From the IMG/VR virus record IMGVR_UViG_3300023172_000035, positions 1 to 56,824 of that record: a DNA stretch of 56,824 nucleotides; one strand, given 5' to 3'. Below, in pieces: positions 8,211-16,989 of the stretch. This DNA is from a virus. The position numbers and the translations under genes were made by a program. Below the pieces are notes generated by a model. That model worked only from the letters and a program-made list of their open reading frames with translations. It had not been told where the DNA came from and ran no database searches. The first letter of the stretch is position 1. Each line of letters starts with the position of its first letter.

Positions 8211-8542
8211 TAGAAGTTACTTCTTACTCTAAACTTTAGTAGGTCATATACAGTGTGTAAATTACCATTGAAGTTAACTACTATTTCACCTTCATATGAG
8301 CCTTCATCAACATCTAATTCACCACTAGTAAAATTAAATTGTACTTTACCATCAGAACCATCATTAGTTTTTGCACAGCTAATCGTTGATAATACTGATG
8401 TCCCACCTACAGCTCTAAACTTTACTGATACTGAAGTAGTAGCCGCTGATAAGTCTAATGCAGTATTAGCCACATCATCGTTTAATGTCAATTGTATGAG
8501 TGGTAACTCATCTCCTTTTACTAATTTAATTACATCTGCCAT
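8210..8542 (-). CDS. BppU-like N-terminal domain, small tail/baseplate protein
   Basis: 110 residues. MADVIKLVKGDELPLIQLTLNDD, then ALDLSAATTSVSVKFRA and DVDEGSYEGEIVVNF is the Ig-like pattern of the N-terminal domain of baseplate upper protein BppU, which attaches receptor-binding proteins to the tail. Here it stands alone, directly upstream of the repeat protein. A docking role is inferred. Confidence 0.55.
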   Translation of the reverse strand: MADVIKLVKGDELPLIQLTLNDDVANTALDLSAATTSVSVKFRAVGGTSVLSTISCAKTNDGSDGKVQFNFTSGELDVDEGSYEGEIVVNFNGNLHTVYDLLKFRVRSNF

Positions 8543-8548
8543 AGTCTA

Positions 8549-9205
8549 CTACCCAAATGGTTGTCCTTGAACTCTCATGGATGCTCTTCCAGCACCAAGA
8601 TTAGCTCTAGCTCTACGCTCCGATAATTTAAATGCAAACTGTTTTGCATGATATGAAGCTAATTCTCTATCACTCCAGCTATTATCTGGTAATACCAACA
8701 AATGCTGTAGTGCTCCATGCATGATAACATTTTCTAATTCATCTAAAACTGTTTTATCCATACTTGTTGCTGATCTCAATGGTTTTAAACATACAATCAT
8801 TCTTATATCATAAGTCTCAGCACTATCTGGTACTGGTGCTACTGAGAAATGATCGGGGTCTAACTGAGCTATATATCTAGGTTTTGCCCTATTATCAGTA
8901 GGTTGATTAGGCCATTTAGGATATAACTCATATAACTTATCTAAAGTTACTGGCTCTAATATTTCATCATTTACTGTAGCTGTAATAAATGCATGTACTT
9001 CAGCATCTGATGGAGACTCATATGCATAATCGTGAGCTCCCACAGTCAAACGTATTCTTGGTTGTTCATACCGCCACGCTAGAGTACGTTCACATGCTTC
9101 TATCGCAGCATCCCGAACATAATTCTCTACAACAGGTGTCGGACATCCTGGAACACTTGGTAGTAATCTATTTACTATATCTGAAAAATTTCTTGTTCCT
9201 GCCAT
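8549..9205 (-). CDS. Head-tail adaptor / tail completion protein
   Basis: 218 residues, MAGTRNFSDIVNRLLPSVPG onward, with an N-terminal helical half and a middle beta region (RLTVGAHDYAYESP, RYIAQLDPDHFSVAPVP). The pattern and the place between the coat/adaptor genes and the tail genes fit a podovirus adaptor or tail-completion protein. Its start overlaps the previous gene's stop by one base. Confidence 0.55.
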   Translation of the reverse strand: MAGTRNFSDIVNRLLPSVPGCPTPVVENYVRDAAIEACERTLAWRYEQPRIRLTVGAHDYAYESPSDAEVHAFITATVNDEILEPVTLDKLYELYPKWPNQPTDNRAKPRYIAQLDPDHFSVAPVPDSAETYDIRMIVCLKPLRSATSMDKTVLDELENVIMHGALQHLLVLPDNSWSDRELASYHAKQFAFKLSERRARANLGAGRASMRVQGQPFG

Positions 9206-9870
9206 TATGTGAGGTCCTCCTCAATCTTTTGCTTGTTTACTGGCTGTAAACCTGCAGTTTCTGTATCTGTAAATATTCTATTAGAAGCAGAAACTCCTAA
9301 TGCTTGTGTAAATGATTTCAAAAATAATTCTGCTCTACCTGAATTGACATGCTCGTTATCAATAGACTCAGCTAGATATACTGTCCCATCTACAACAGCT
9401 GGTAGAAAAGCATCTGGTAGTAAAGCTACTGTAGTTGTCCCATCATAAGTAGGAGGAGATTGAGAGTACTCTACTTTTAATACCTGAGAAGCTGGAGCTT
9501 TTGGGTATATAAAAAATTTGTTTGGGTTTCTAGCATGCCTCATAAAATTTCTACATGCACCTGCTGCATCGTTAATCCATTGTGGATACGATTGATCTAA
9601 AATTTCTCTATTTGTTTCTGTTACTCCATTACCACCTACAACAGAAAATACTTCTATAAGTCTTATAGAATCACTAGGGGCAGATTGTAATACCTCATTT
9701 TCAGTACATGTAACTGTACCCATATATGCAAATAAGTCTGGCCTCAATACTGAAATACGTTTAAGAGCTTGGTTTGCAAACCCTAAAAGTACTGTATCAG
9801 AATACCTTTGAGGAGTATTTTCATCCTGTATTAGCCTTCTAACTTCAGTAATGACATCATTTAAAATCAT
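9205..9870 (-). CDS. Phage adaptor protein (DUF6682-like)
   Basis: 221 residues: MILNDVITEVRRLIQDE, FANQALKRISVLRPDLF, APSDSIRLIEVFSV, FFIYPKAPASQVLKVEYSQ. This layout of N-terminal helices followed by beta strands resembles the DUF6682 adaptor family that links portal and tail in short-tailed phages; the family name is from memory. It is followed with one-base overlap by a second adaptor-like gene. Confidence 0.6.
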   Translation of the reverse strand: MILNDVITEVRRLIQDENTPQRYSDTVLLGFANQALKRISVLRPDLFAYMGTVTCTENEVLQSAPSDSIRLIEVFSVVGGNGVTETNREILDQSYPQWINDAAGACRNFMRHARNPNKFFIYPKAPASQVLKVEYSQSPPTYDGTTTVALLPDAFLPAVVDGTVYLAESIDNEHVNSGRAELFLKSFTQALGVSASNRIFTDTETAGLQPVNKQKIEEDLT

Positions 9871-9871
9871 T

Positions 9872-10114
9872 TTAAAATTCTAATCCTTTTGTAGCTTCTT
9901 CAGCTAACTCTATATTAACAGCTTTTTCCTCTTCAGGAATCACTTCTGTTTTTAAATTTACCTTTGTTTTTCTACCTTTTTGTTTTTTAGGTAAAAATTT
10001 TTCTGGAAAAGCTTGTTCCTCAGTGACTTCTTCAGTTAATGGGTTATCTGCGAGTATTTGGTTCCACCCATAGACCTCACCATCTTTTGTATTTCTTAAC
10101 CATCTTCCTGCCAT
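9872..10114 (-). CDS. Small charged protein of unknown function
   Basis: 80 residues. The N-terminal part (GRWLRNTKDGEVYGWNQILADNP) looks folded; the rest is Lys/Glu-rich and probably disordered. It sits between the decoration gene and the adaptors, just after the strong hairpin at 10135-10159. Similar small proteins with a YxWN motif occur beside capsid genes in other phages, but no function is known to me. Confidence 0.5.
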   Translation of the reverse strand: MAGRWLRNTKDGEVYGWNQILADNPLTEEVTEEQAFPEKFLPKKQKGRKTKVNLKTEVIPEEEKAVNIELAEEATKGLEF

Positions 10115-10134
10115 TTATTTCTCCTTTTAGGTAA

Positions 10135-10159
10135 TCGGGGGGTTAAAGTTACCCCCCGA
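10135..10159 (-). terminator. Strong G/C hairpin downstream of capsid genes
   Basis: TCGGGGGGT at 10135-10143 pairs perfectly with ACCCCCCGA at 10151-10159 around a 7-base loop. There is no T-run after it on the minus strand, so it may be an attenuator or an mRNA-protecting hairpin that keeps coat and decoration transcripts abundant over the genes that follow. Confidence 0.6.
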
Positions 10160-10172
10160 CCATTGTTACATT

Positions 10173-10631
10173 TTACTCTGAACAATCAACCATTACGGCT
10201 GTCAAAGTCATAACCGCTGCATCCGCAGCATTGTTAAGAACAACGTCAATCGTATCAGCTGCTGTGTAAAATCTACCAGACTCATAAGCGTCTGTACCTG
10301 CAACAGTGAGGTATGCTGCTGTAGCATTAGCATTAACACCGTCAAGATATCCATCTGGGTTACCGCCATCACCGACATCAACAGTCAATGTTCCGCCTTC
10401 AGCAGTTGTCACATTCAAAGCCACGTTAGTGACGTATGTGTTTGCAGGAACCCTGATTACTTCAAGTACATCAGCCGCTGCAAGAGCTGTAAGCCCTGCT
10501 GCTGCTCGTGCTGTAGTAATTGCTGCGAAGTCTAGCTCCACGCTAATGGTTGAAACTTTGTTTATACCTTTAGCAACGTGTGCTGCACCAGTACCAAGTT
10601 TGTAACCTTTACCATCGTTATAAGTAGCCAT
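10173..10631 (-). CDS. Probable head decoration / minor capsid protein
   Basis: 152 residues, Ala/Thr/Val-rich, beta-rich (VLEVIRVPANTYVTNVALNVTTAEGGTLTVDVGDGG). It lies 19 bases downstream of the coat gene and before a strong hairpin, the usual place for an abundant decoration or head-fibre protein. Locally higher GC and strict use of C/G-ending codons (compared with fibre genes) suggest high expression. The exact role is inferred. Confidence 0.55.
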   Translation of the reverse strand: MATYNDGKGYKLGTGAAHVAKGINKVSTISVELDFAAITTARAAAGLTALAAADVLEVIRVPANTYVTNVALNVTTAEGGTLTVDVGDGGNPDGYLDGVNANATAAYLTVAGTDAYESGRFYTAADTIDVVLNNAADAAVMTLTAVMVDCSE

Positions 10632-10650
10632 ATCTAATTATCTCCTATGG

Positions 10651-11556
10651 TTATACAGTTACAATCATTGTAGCAAGAGCTTCTGGTTTAACGACTTTAT
10701 AACCGTAAACTTGAAGGCCACGAATGATGTTACCGAAAGTTGTTTCTGAACGGATTGTTTCCATGTTTGTCATTTGTGACGCAAATGTGAACCCCATTGT
10801 GTGTCCGCCAATTACGCTGAACTCACTTCCGTTCTTATATAAATTGTGACTTACATAAACTGTAAATCTGTCAATCATACCTAGACGACCATTTCTTAAT
10901 GGTGAGTTTCCATCACCAGTAATAGATGCATCTTTAAGATCTGATTGCTTGATTAAGCCAGCCATTTTTGCAGGTATTACAAGAAAACGCCCTGTTTCAG
11001 GACAGTTAGCTTCATCAAGAACTGTACCCATATCGACAATTTTACCAATTACGTTTGTAGTGGTAAGTGCCTCTGGAGTACCTGCTACACCAAGGTCAAT
11101 GTTACCAGAGATTGCTCCAGCTGTTTGTCCTTTGTTACTTGCAGATACGTCAGGTAACAAATCAGTTAATACTCTTTGGTCAATTTTAATCTTCATACGC
11201 TCTGAAGCGTCTTTAGACCATTGATCCATCATAGCAATATCTGATTGTACTTCATCTACATCGTCTTCAACACAAGCGAAGTATTCGCCTTTGTCGATTA
11301 GCAATTGTAGTTTAGCTTTGTCAGGATTCTCTACTGTAAGAGTTTGACCCTTAACATAGGTTTGAATTGTTATTTCAGGAGTTGTACGGATATTGACCGT
11401 ATCTCCCATATTACGAATTTCACCTTCGTAATCGGTGTTTGAGATTGCTGATAATACAGTTGCATCATAGAAATTCTCAATTAATTTACCAGACCATATT
11501 TCAGGTATAAAATTACCTGTATAATTAGGATGACCTGATGATGTTGCAAAAGCCAT
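10651..11556 (-). CDS. Major capsid (coat) protein
   Basis: 301 residues, MAFATSSGHPNYTGNFIPEIWSG; EIRNMGDTVNIRTTPEITIQTY; DKGEYFACVEDDVDEVQSD; then a C-terminal GNIIRGLQVYGYKVVKPEAL. The E-loop-like segment, spine helix and terminal beta strand order is that of HK97-fold coat proteins of short-tailed phages. It is immediately downstream of the scaffold gene and upstream of the decoration gene. SD AGGAGG precedes the ATG. Confidence 0.85.
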   Translation of the reverse strand: MAFATSSGHPNYTGNFIPEIWSGKLIENFYDATVLSAISNTDYEGEIRNMGDTVNIRTTPEITIQTYVKGQTLTVENPDKAKLQLLIDKGEYFACVEDDVDEVQSDIAMMDQWSKDASERMKIKIDQRVLTDLLPDVSASNKGQTAGAISGNIDLGVAGTPEALTTTNVIGKIVDMGTVLDEANCPETGRFLVIPAKMAGLIKQSDLKDASITGDGNSPLRNGRLGMIDRFTVYVSHNLYKNGSEFSVIGGHTMGFTFASQMTNMETIRSETTFGNIIRGLQVYGYKVVKPEALATMIVTV

Positions 11557-11574
11557 AATAGCCTCCTTTTACTA

Positions 11575-12609
11575 TTAATTAACTATGCGACCTTCTCGCT
11601 GTGCAGCGAAAATGTCACGTTCCATTCTGCCACGCTCATCATCTCTTCCCTTATACTTACCTGTTCTAACATCTTTAAAAAATTTTTCGATGTCTTTAGG
11701 TGAATAAGTTTTAGCATCATTAGTTACAGGTTGTCCAGCACGTCCTCGTCCCGGAGCAACTTGCTTTTGTAATTCAGCAGATTGCGTAGCATTTTTCTCA
11801 CGAGCACTATTACCAATACCACTTACACCTTCAAAAGTTCTAAAGAAATTTATAACTCTACCAACATCTAGTTTACGCTGTGCGTCTTCTAAATGTGTCT
11901 GGCGGTTAATACCTGTTAGTGGATCTACCTCTAAAAGCCAAGATTGAAAATCTGGATTGCTATTAGTCTCATTCCAATTAGGTATTTGATGGTTTAAAGT
12001 ATCCCAAAACTGTTTTTCAGAATTAGTTTTTTGTTGCTGTTGAACTTGCTGTACTTGTGGTACAACACCTTTCAACGCTGCTATTTCTGCTTCCAGCTGT
12101 TTAACACGACCCAATTGTCCCGCTATTTCTTCTTTAGCTGCTTTACGCATGATTTCAATAGAATCACCATAGTCTTCCATTTCAGCATCAGTAATTAATT
12201 TTTCAACTGTTACTTCTTTTTCAACTGGCTTTTCTACTTTATTCATCTCGCTTAGTAAAGATTCTAACTGGGATACACGACTGTTTAATTCTCTGTTCTG
12301 TGCATTTAAGCTTGGAACTTCTTTATTATACATGCCCTGTAACGTTCTATACTTTTGTTCCCATGTTTCCTTTTTTTCTTCTTTGTCTGTTTCGCTGTGC
12401 TCTTCAGCTACAGACTCAGTTGCTTGCTCTTCGACACTGTCGGCCTGCGACTCAGCTACTACTTCAGTAAAAGCCTCAGCTTGTTTTTCTTCAGGCTCTT
12501 TTTCTCCTGATTCCAAACCAGCATTAGATTCTGCTGTTTCATTGTTGAGTTCTTTATACAATGCTTGTACATCCTCAGATTGCTTTTGAACTTGCTTTGG
12601 TATTGCCAT
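11575..12609 (-). CDS. Scaffolding protein
   Basis: 344 residues, very acidic and Gln/Glu-rich in the first 100 (ESGEKEPEEKQAEAF, then EEHSETDKEEKKETWEQKYRTLQG). A long coiled coil covers about 85-200 with QVQQVQQQQKTNSEKQF, and the C-terminus is basic (GKYKGRDDERGRMERDIF), the coat-binding feature of scaffolds. Its position between portal and coat genes supports the call. Confidence 0.75.
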   Translation of the reverse strand: MAIPKQVQKQSEDVQALYKELNNETAESNAGLESGEKEPEEKQAEAFTEVVAESQADSVEEQATESVAEEHSETDKEEKKETWEQKYRTLQGMYNKEVPSLNAQNRELNSRVSQLESLLSEMNKVEKPVEKEVTVEKLITDAEMEDYGDSIEIMRKAAKEEIAGQLGRVKQLEAEIAALKGVVPQVQQVQQQQKTNSEKQFWDTLNHQIPNWNETNSNPDFQSWLLEVDPLTGINRQTHLEDAQRKLDVGRVINFFRTFEGVSGIGNSAREKNATQSAELQKQVAPGRGRAGQPVTNDAKTYSPKDIEKFFKDVRTGKYKGRDDERGRMERDIFAAQREGRIVN

Positions 12610-12651
12610 AATGTTTCGCTCCTAACGGTATGCGTTAACTAACAGCTGTCG

Positions 12652-12867
12652 TCATGACTTTGCTGCATTATCAGGGGACTCTTTTATTACTGTATATATC
12701 TCTTTCAAAACTTGACACCGCCCCTGTGCAAGTGACACGTTTTGAGTAACATTAGGTAGCTGCTTCAACTCATGGTTTAACCATCCCTCTAACCATTCCA
12801 GTGTTTGAGGGTGTTGGCGTGCCATAATAGCTAAAGCCTTAATAACGTCTGGTTCTGGTCTAATCAA
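12652..12867 (-). CDS. Small protein between portal and scaffold, TTG start
   Basis: 71 residues, MIRPEPDVIKALAIMARQHPQTLEWLEGWLNHEL. The start is TTG at 12865-12867, with GGAGG six bases upstream and a TTGA overlap with the portal stop codon; no ATG fits as well. It is all-helical by pattern. Unknown function; possibly a head-assembly factor because of its place. Confidence 0.5.
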   Translation of the reverse strand: MIRPEPDVIKALAIMARQHPQTLEWLEGWLNHELKQLPNVTQNVSLAQGRCQVLKEIYTVIKESPDNAAKS

Positions 12868-14900
12868 GATTGACCTCCAGTGTTACGGTTACTAACTGTG
12901 TTTGCTGCCATTCCACCTTTTGGGGAACCATCTGGTTGGGTTGGTGTTGGAGCTTGTTGCGACTGTGTCGCTCCAAACTGTGCTGCCATCCTTTCCTGGT
13001 ATCGTCCTTTCTCCCTAGTTGGAATAATTTCATCCACAGGCATTTGCAAACTTTTAGCCACTTCTCTAAGAATAGAGGAGCGACCTTCCTTACCAACAAT
13101 TTCCATATCAACTGGGTTGGCGGTTGCATTAAGGAATTCAATTCTACGAAGATTAACAGTTTCTTTAACTGCGAGATTAACTGCACCTTTTGGCAGAATC
13201 TCTACGTCTCCTTTAATGGATTCGTCTTCATCATATCGCATATTATACACAAACTGTCTGTGTACAACAGGTTTTATAACATCAGAATCTATATGCATAA
13301 CTACTTGACGTATACCTTTACCTGCTGATCCCATCAGCATAGATAGTCCTGATGCTGTACGACCAGCACCTTTTACATTCAAATCACCATATACATACGA
13401 TGGTATACCTGAATGATCGTCAGCTAGTTTACTAAATCTTTCATATACACTCATTAGTGTATTTGCATTATCAGCTGGCTGATTAAATCTAACTGCAGGA
13501 GAACTTGACCCTAGTGGATCGTTTGTTACCTGCCATATTTTCCATGGGTGCATCTGTGTAATATCTTCGTTAGGTGGAATCCTTTCTAGATTAACTTCAA
13601 CCTGTGGCCCACTTGATATACCCATGTTGTTAACTAATGCACGAGCTGCTGCATTACATACACCTTGTAAATCTTCTATAATTTCTGGTATGCCTTTACC
13701 CCAGAAAGCTCCTGGGTGCTTGATAAATGATGTCTTAGCATATGGTTTTTCACCTAGTGGGTCATAGTTTAGTACAGCTTTGATAACATAATTACCTACC
13801 ATCCATACGTTTGCATCATACTCACGAGCTTCATCAGGTACTTCTTCTTCAGTTAGCCCCCACTCTACAAGCATTTTACCGCTTACCTTACCCCAAAATT
13901 CTACAGCATCATATATTTCTGTAGGTCTATCAAATGCGTGGAACTTTCTTTCTTCTTCATCTTTAGCTAGTTCTACATCTTCTGATATCCATGAATCACC
14001 ATTACCATAATCTAGTACTTCTCTGATTGCATCATCATCGTAACCTGGCACACCTATTAGATCTGCTAACTCTGTACGACTTAATGGATGATGCTCAAAT
14101 AAGTATCCATCATTAATGTTAGTAACTCCGGGCTCTGGGTACATTCTAAATGGGTCTACACGTTCAAACTCTGGTGCTATAATTTCATCAGCTTCTACTG
14201 TGGTATTACCCATTTCATCTTTTGCGTAACTTAATTTCCTTTGCCTACGAACAATAGGCCCTTTAATAAAAGCACAAGGGTAAGTTACTAAGTCTGTAAT
14301 AAAGTCATTGAATGATTCGCCCCAACCACCTTGTGCAAACTGGTCAGAGATTTTAGTTTTCATTCCACGAGCTCTATTGTCAGCGGCCTGCAATAATTTA
14401 AATCTATATTCTTGAGCTATCATTTCTTTAAGCTCTGCCATTCTAGCTGGATCTGGTGCTTGCCCTTCTCTTTCTACAATCGTTACAACGTCTGCAGCAA
14501 ATGATCTTTCTATCTCTGCTAGTTGACTAGGTTCTAATTCGGGTATTGGTGTAGACTGCAAATCCCATGGGGGTGTTCCTGTCTCTAGTAATATATCACG
14601 AAGCCAACTTTCAGCTGCTCTACACTTGACTTCAGTAATCATCATGTAAATATCAGAGCCGCCTTGTTGTTTTATCTGGTTAAGTTTATCTGCTTCGTAC
14701 TGTCCGTTTCTTTGGCGAAGACCTTTGAGCATAATATTTTCTATAGGTTTTTTAGCTTGACGTGCTGCGTCCCAGCATTTACGTAAATGAGAAGCAAGCC
14801 CTAAAATTAGAGGTTCGTTTTGCCTTTCTTCTAAAGCTTTCTTAGTAGCTTCTTTCTCTCTTCGAGTTAGCTCTTCGTTATCGATTACTTGTAATACCAT
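12864..14900 (-). CDS. Portal protein
   Basis: 678 residues, the size of portals of short-tailed phages. It begins with a long helix (TRREKEATKKALEERQ) and contains RAAESWLRDIL, WDLQSTPIPEL, YLFEHHPLSRTEL, ERIPPNEDITQMHPWKIW and GIPSYVYGD, the last being characteristic of this portal group. It forms the dodecameric DNA channel at one head vertex and docks the terminase. The C-terminal tail (QQAPTPTQPDG...) is low-complexity. Neighbours are TerL upstream and the scaffold downstream. Confidence 0.8.
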   Translation of the reverse strand: MVLQVIDNEELTRREKEATKKALEERQNEPLILGLASHLRKCWDAARQAKKPIENIMLKGLRQRNGQYEADKLNQIKQQGGSDIYMMITEVKCRAAESWLRDILLETGTPPWDLQSTPIPELEPSQLAEIERSFAADVVTIVEREGQAPDPARMAELKEMIAQEYRFKLLQAADNRARGMKTKISDQFAQGGWGESFNDFITDLVTYPCAFIKGPIVRRQRKLSYAKDEMGNTTVEADEIIAPEFERVDPFRMYPEPGVTNINDGYLFEHHPLSRTELADLIGVPGYDDDAIREVLDYGNGDSWISEDVELAKDEEERKFHAFDRPTEIYDAVEFWGKVSGKMLVEWGLTEEEVPDEAREYDANVWMVGNYVIKAVLNYDPLGEKPYAKTSFIKHPGAFWGKGIPEIIEDLQGVCNAAARALVNNMGISSGPQVEVNLERIPPNEDITQMHPWKIWQVTNDPLGSSSPAVRFNQPADNANTLMSVYERFSKLADDHSGIPSYVYGDLNVKGAGRTASGLSMLMGSAGKGIRQVVMHIDSDVIKPVVHRQFVYNMRYDEDESIKGDVEILPKGAVNLAVKETVNLRRIEFLNATANPVDMEIVGKEGRSSILREVAKSLQMPVDEIIPTREKGRYQERMAAQFGATQSQQAPTPTQPDGSPKGGMAANTVSNRNTGGQS

Positions 14901-14903
14901 ATT

Positions 14904-15146
14904 TTATTTTGGCTTTACTTTTTTTCTAAAGTCGTAAGCTCCGCTGTCTCTTTCTTTAATAAATTTTTTCTCTGCTTCATCTCTAGCTTTTTTGAATTCA
15001 GGTTCATCTTCATAGAAAGATTGTTTTATGGATAAATCTCTAATGTCTTCTTTTGTTAACACAGTCTTACCATCTTTATAAGATTTAGTTTCTACGAGGC
15101 CACCCTTCTCGTATTTCTTAATTGTATAATTTTTATATCCTGGCAT
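14904..15146 (-). CDS. Small lysine-rich protein upstream of portal
   Basis: 80 residues from ATG 15144-15146 (MPGYKNYTIKKYEKGG). An ATG four codons upstream is rejected because it forms part of the GGAGG ribosome binding site itself. The protein is basic and helical in its second half (FKKARDEAEKKFIKERD). It is the first gene after the promoter at 15168-15196. Unknown function. Confidence 0.5.
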   Translation of the reverse strand: MPGYKNYTIKKYEKGGLVETKSYKDGKTVLTKEDIRDLSIKQSFYEDEPEFKKARDEAEKKFIKERDSGAYDFRKKVKPK

Positions 15147-15167
15147 AGTTACCTCCAATTATTTCAG

Positions 15168-15196
15168 AGTATATACTTAATTTTACCTTTATCCAA
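15168..15196 (-). promoter_or_regulatory. Sigma70-like late promoter
   Basis: On the minus strand TTGGAT (15191-15196) and TATACT (15168-15173) are separated by exactly 17 bases, a good match to -35 and -10. Transcription would start a few bases before the GGAGG of the 15146 gene and read portal, scaffold, coat and tail genes. It directly follows the hairpin at 15207-15235. Confidence 0.6.
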
Positions 15197-15206
15197 CAAA
15201 ATAGAT

Positions 15207-15235
15207 CTCCTGCTAGGGAGTAAAGCTAGCAGGAG
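15207..15235 (-). terminator. Hairpin terminator after terminase gene
   Basis: CTCCTGCTAG (15207-15216) pairs perfectly over 10 bp with CTAGCAGGAG (15226-15235), loop 9. On the minus strand it is followed by ATCTATTTTGTT, a modest T-rich tail. It would end or reduce the terminase transcript before the structural promoter. Confidence 0.6.
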
Positions 15236-15244
15236 CAGTGAAAG

Positions 15245-15279
15245 ATAGTTATAAGTGAGAGGAAAAGTCATATAACTAT
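15245..15279. repeat. 9-bp inverted repeat between TerL and terminator
   Basis: ATAGTTATA (15245-15253) and TATAACTAT (15271-15279) are perfect inverted copies 17 bases apart. It may be a protein-binding site or a second, weak hairpin in the terminase 3' leader. Confidence 0.4.
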
Positions 15280-15310
15280 AGTCGCAAATATGAAAGCTAC
15301 TATTAGCATA

Positions 15311-16687
15311 TCAAGTCCAACCACCTGCTGCAACAGGTTTTATCTCTCTTTTCTGTGTAATTAATCCATCTGCAGTGCTATTTATATGCAACATTAAGTA
15401 TTGCAGGGCTTCAGCTACGTGTGAATGTTTATTTTTTTCTATGTTTCCGTTCTTCTTATGGAACCTATACCCACCCATCATTGCTGCTTTTAGTCTTGTA
15501 CACCTAGGATCTACAAGAAATGCTGAGTCTCCATCTACTTGACGCATAAGAAAATCATCTACAGCTGATAGTCTAGCTGATACATTATTTGTTTTAGCTG
15601 GCATAACTCTAAAACCTTCAGCTTTTATAATATCTACAGCTGAACGCTCATCAGTCTGAGCTCGTTGTATACCTGCAGGATCTGATATAACTAATATCGG
15701 TGCTGCTGAAAACCTTTCTGTAATCAGTGGTTTTAAAACGGTACGTACAAATCGTTGTATACCCATGTCAAAGCTTACAGCTTCGTCTAATATTAATATT
15801 CTACCTCTTGGATCTTGCTGTCCTATAACAGCTGCAGGCGTTAATCCTAAATCCATACCAATAATAATAGGCCTCACACCATTTATAATTGGCTGTAAAG
15901 TTTGATCTGCCATGTGGTAGTCAGGCCTAAAGTATTTATATACAGGCTGACCTGCAGTACTTAGTCCATATTCACCATCAATGTATACACGGATATATTC
16001 ATCTGATCTACCTTGAGTGTCGTAGTATCCTTCAGGTAGATTCTCAATGTTTTCTGCATCTTGACTTCTACCTGATGGCTGCTTGAATACGTCCCACCCA
16101 TTATCATTCGGACTAACTCCATCCGTAGAGTCAAGATGTTCCATTTGATAATACCACCACGTATCCATAGTGGGAGGGTTAGTGTCCCCCCACATCCCGA
16201 ACCATGTAGGTCCTCCATCTTTTGCTGATGGGAAACGACCAATACGTTTTGACATAGCATCTACGATATCTGGGTTAATATCCCGACACTCGTTAAACCA
16301 TGCAAACGTTAATTCTAATGAGTTCAGGTTAGCAACGTCATCCGAATCATCAAGTGCTCTGAACATTATCTCGCATTCTACATCCCCTACTTTTAAAAAA
16401 TATGTCTTAGTTGTTCTCATGTAATTACCACACACACCCGGTGGAAACCAATCATGAAATGTTTTAATTGTTGTATCTTGAAGCTGTCTTGCAGTCTCAC
16501 GAACTATAGCCACCCTTGATCTTCTTATACCTTGCTTGTTAGGCTTTTGCATAGATGCTCGTCTGACTACCTCAAAACAAGATGCTACTGATTTACCAGA
16601 ACCTACAGGTCCCATCAATACACGCATCTTACTGTCAGACATCATAAACTCTTTACATACTTTAGTTGGTGTATAATCTATTTCCAT
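15311..16687 (-). CDS. terL: Terminase large subunit
   Basis: 458 residues. ATPase domain: Walker A GPVGSGKS at 26-33, Walker B region LTFAWFNECRDI near 130-140. Nuclease domain: IIIGMDLGLTPAAVIGQ (about 275-290) gives the first catalytic Asp, ILVISDPAG near 345 the second. It packages DNA into the prohead through the portal. It lies directly after TerS and its nested neighbour, with a 2-base gap. All motifs are intact. Confidence 0.9.
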   Translation of the reverse strand: MEIDYTPTKVCKEFMMSDSKMRVLMGPVGSGKSVASCFEVVRRASMQKPNKQGIRRSRVAIVRETARQLQDTTIKTFHDWFPPGVCGNYMRTTKTYFLKVGDVECEIMFRALDDSDDVANLNSLELTFAWFNECRDINPDIVDAMSKRIGRFPSAKDGGPTWFGMWGDTNPPTMDTWWYYQMEHLDSTDGVSPNDNGWDVFKQPSGRSQDAENIENLPEGYYDTQGRSDEYIRVYIDGEYGLSTAGQPVYKYFRPDYHMADQTLQPIINGVRPIIIGMDLGLTPAAVIGQQDPRGRILILDEAVSFDMGIQRFVRTVLKPLITERFSAAPILVISDPAGIQRAQTDERSAVDIIKAEGFRVMPAKTNNVSARLSAVDDFLMRQVDGDSAFLVDPRCTRLKAAMMGGYRFHKKNGNIEKNKHSHVAEALQYLMLHINSTADGLITQKREIKPVAAGGWT

Positions 16688-16689
16688 AA

Positions 16690-16989
16690 CTATACCGTTT
16701 TGTCTATTTGTTGATAATTAACTAACAGCGTAACACAATATTTTATTGGATGCTTCTTAGACCTATCTATCTTAGCGTTGTAAGATAATCCCAAATCATA
16801 TAGTGATCCAGTCAGTTCATTAAATTCGTCTAAAGTATTGACAATAGCTACGGGCTGCCCCTTATACGTTTCTGTAAATCTATGGATTACTTTCGATAAG
16901 TTGAGATTCCTCTGTGCTTTCTCCAGCATCGATGACCCTTGTGGTATGCTCTTGCCCCCCGAGATTAATCGTAATTTTGACTCCGCCAC
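16690..16989 (-). CDS. Small protein nested on TerS, GTG start
   Basis: 99 residues. The start is GTG at 16987-16989, supported by AGGAGG six bases upstream; this site is inside the TerS coding region, so the two genes overlap out of frame by 110 bases. The sequence (LEKAQRNLNLSKVIHRFTETYKG, VNTLDEFNELTGSLYDLG) matches no family I recognise. Its position between TerS and TerL suggests a packaging accessory role, which is inference. Confidence 0.55.
   Translation of the reverse strand: MAESKLRLISGGKSIPQGSSMLEKAQRNLNLSKVIHRFTETYKGQPVAIVNTLDEFNELTGSLYDLGLSYNAKIDRSKKHPIKYCVTLLVNYQQIDKTV

Noticed and set aside
12860-13186. 108-residue leftward frame inside the end of the portal gene
   Set aside because: It overlaps the portal gene in another frame, has no SD or family motif and is composed of Gln/Leu/Trp-rich shadow sequence.
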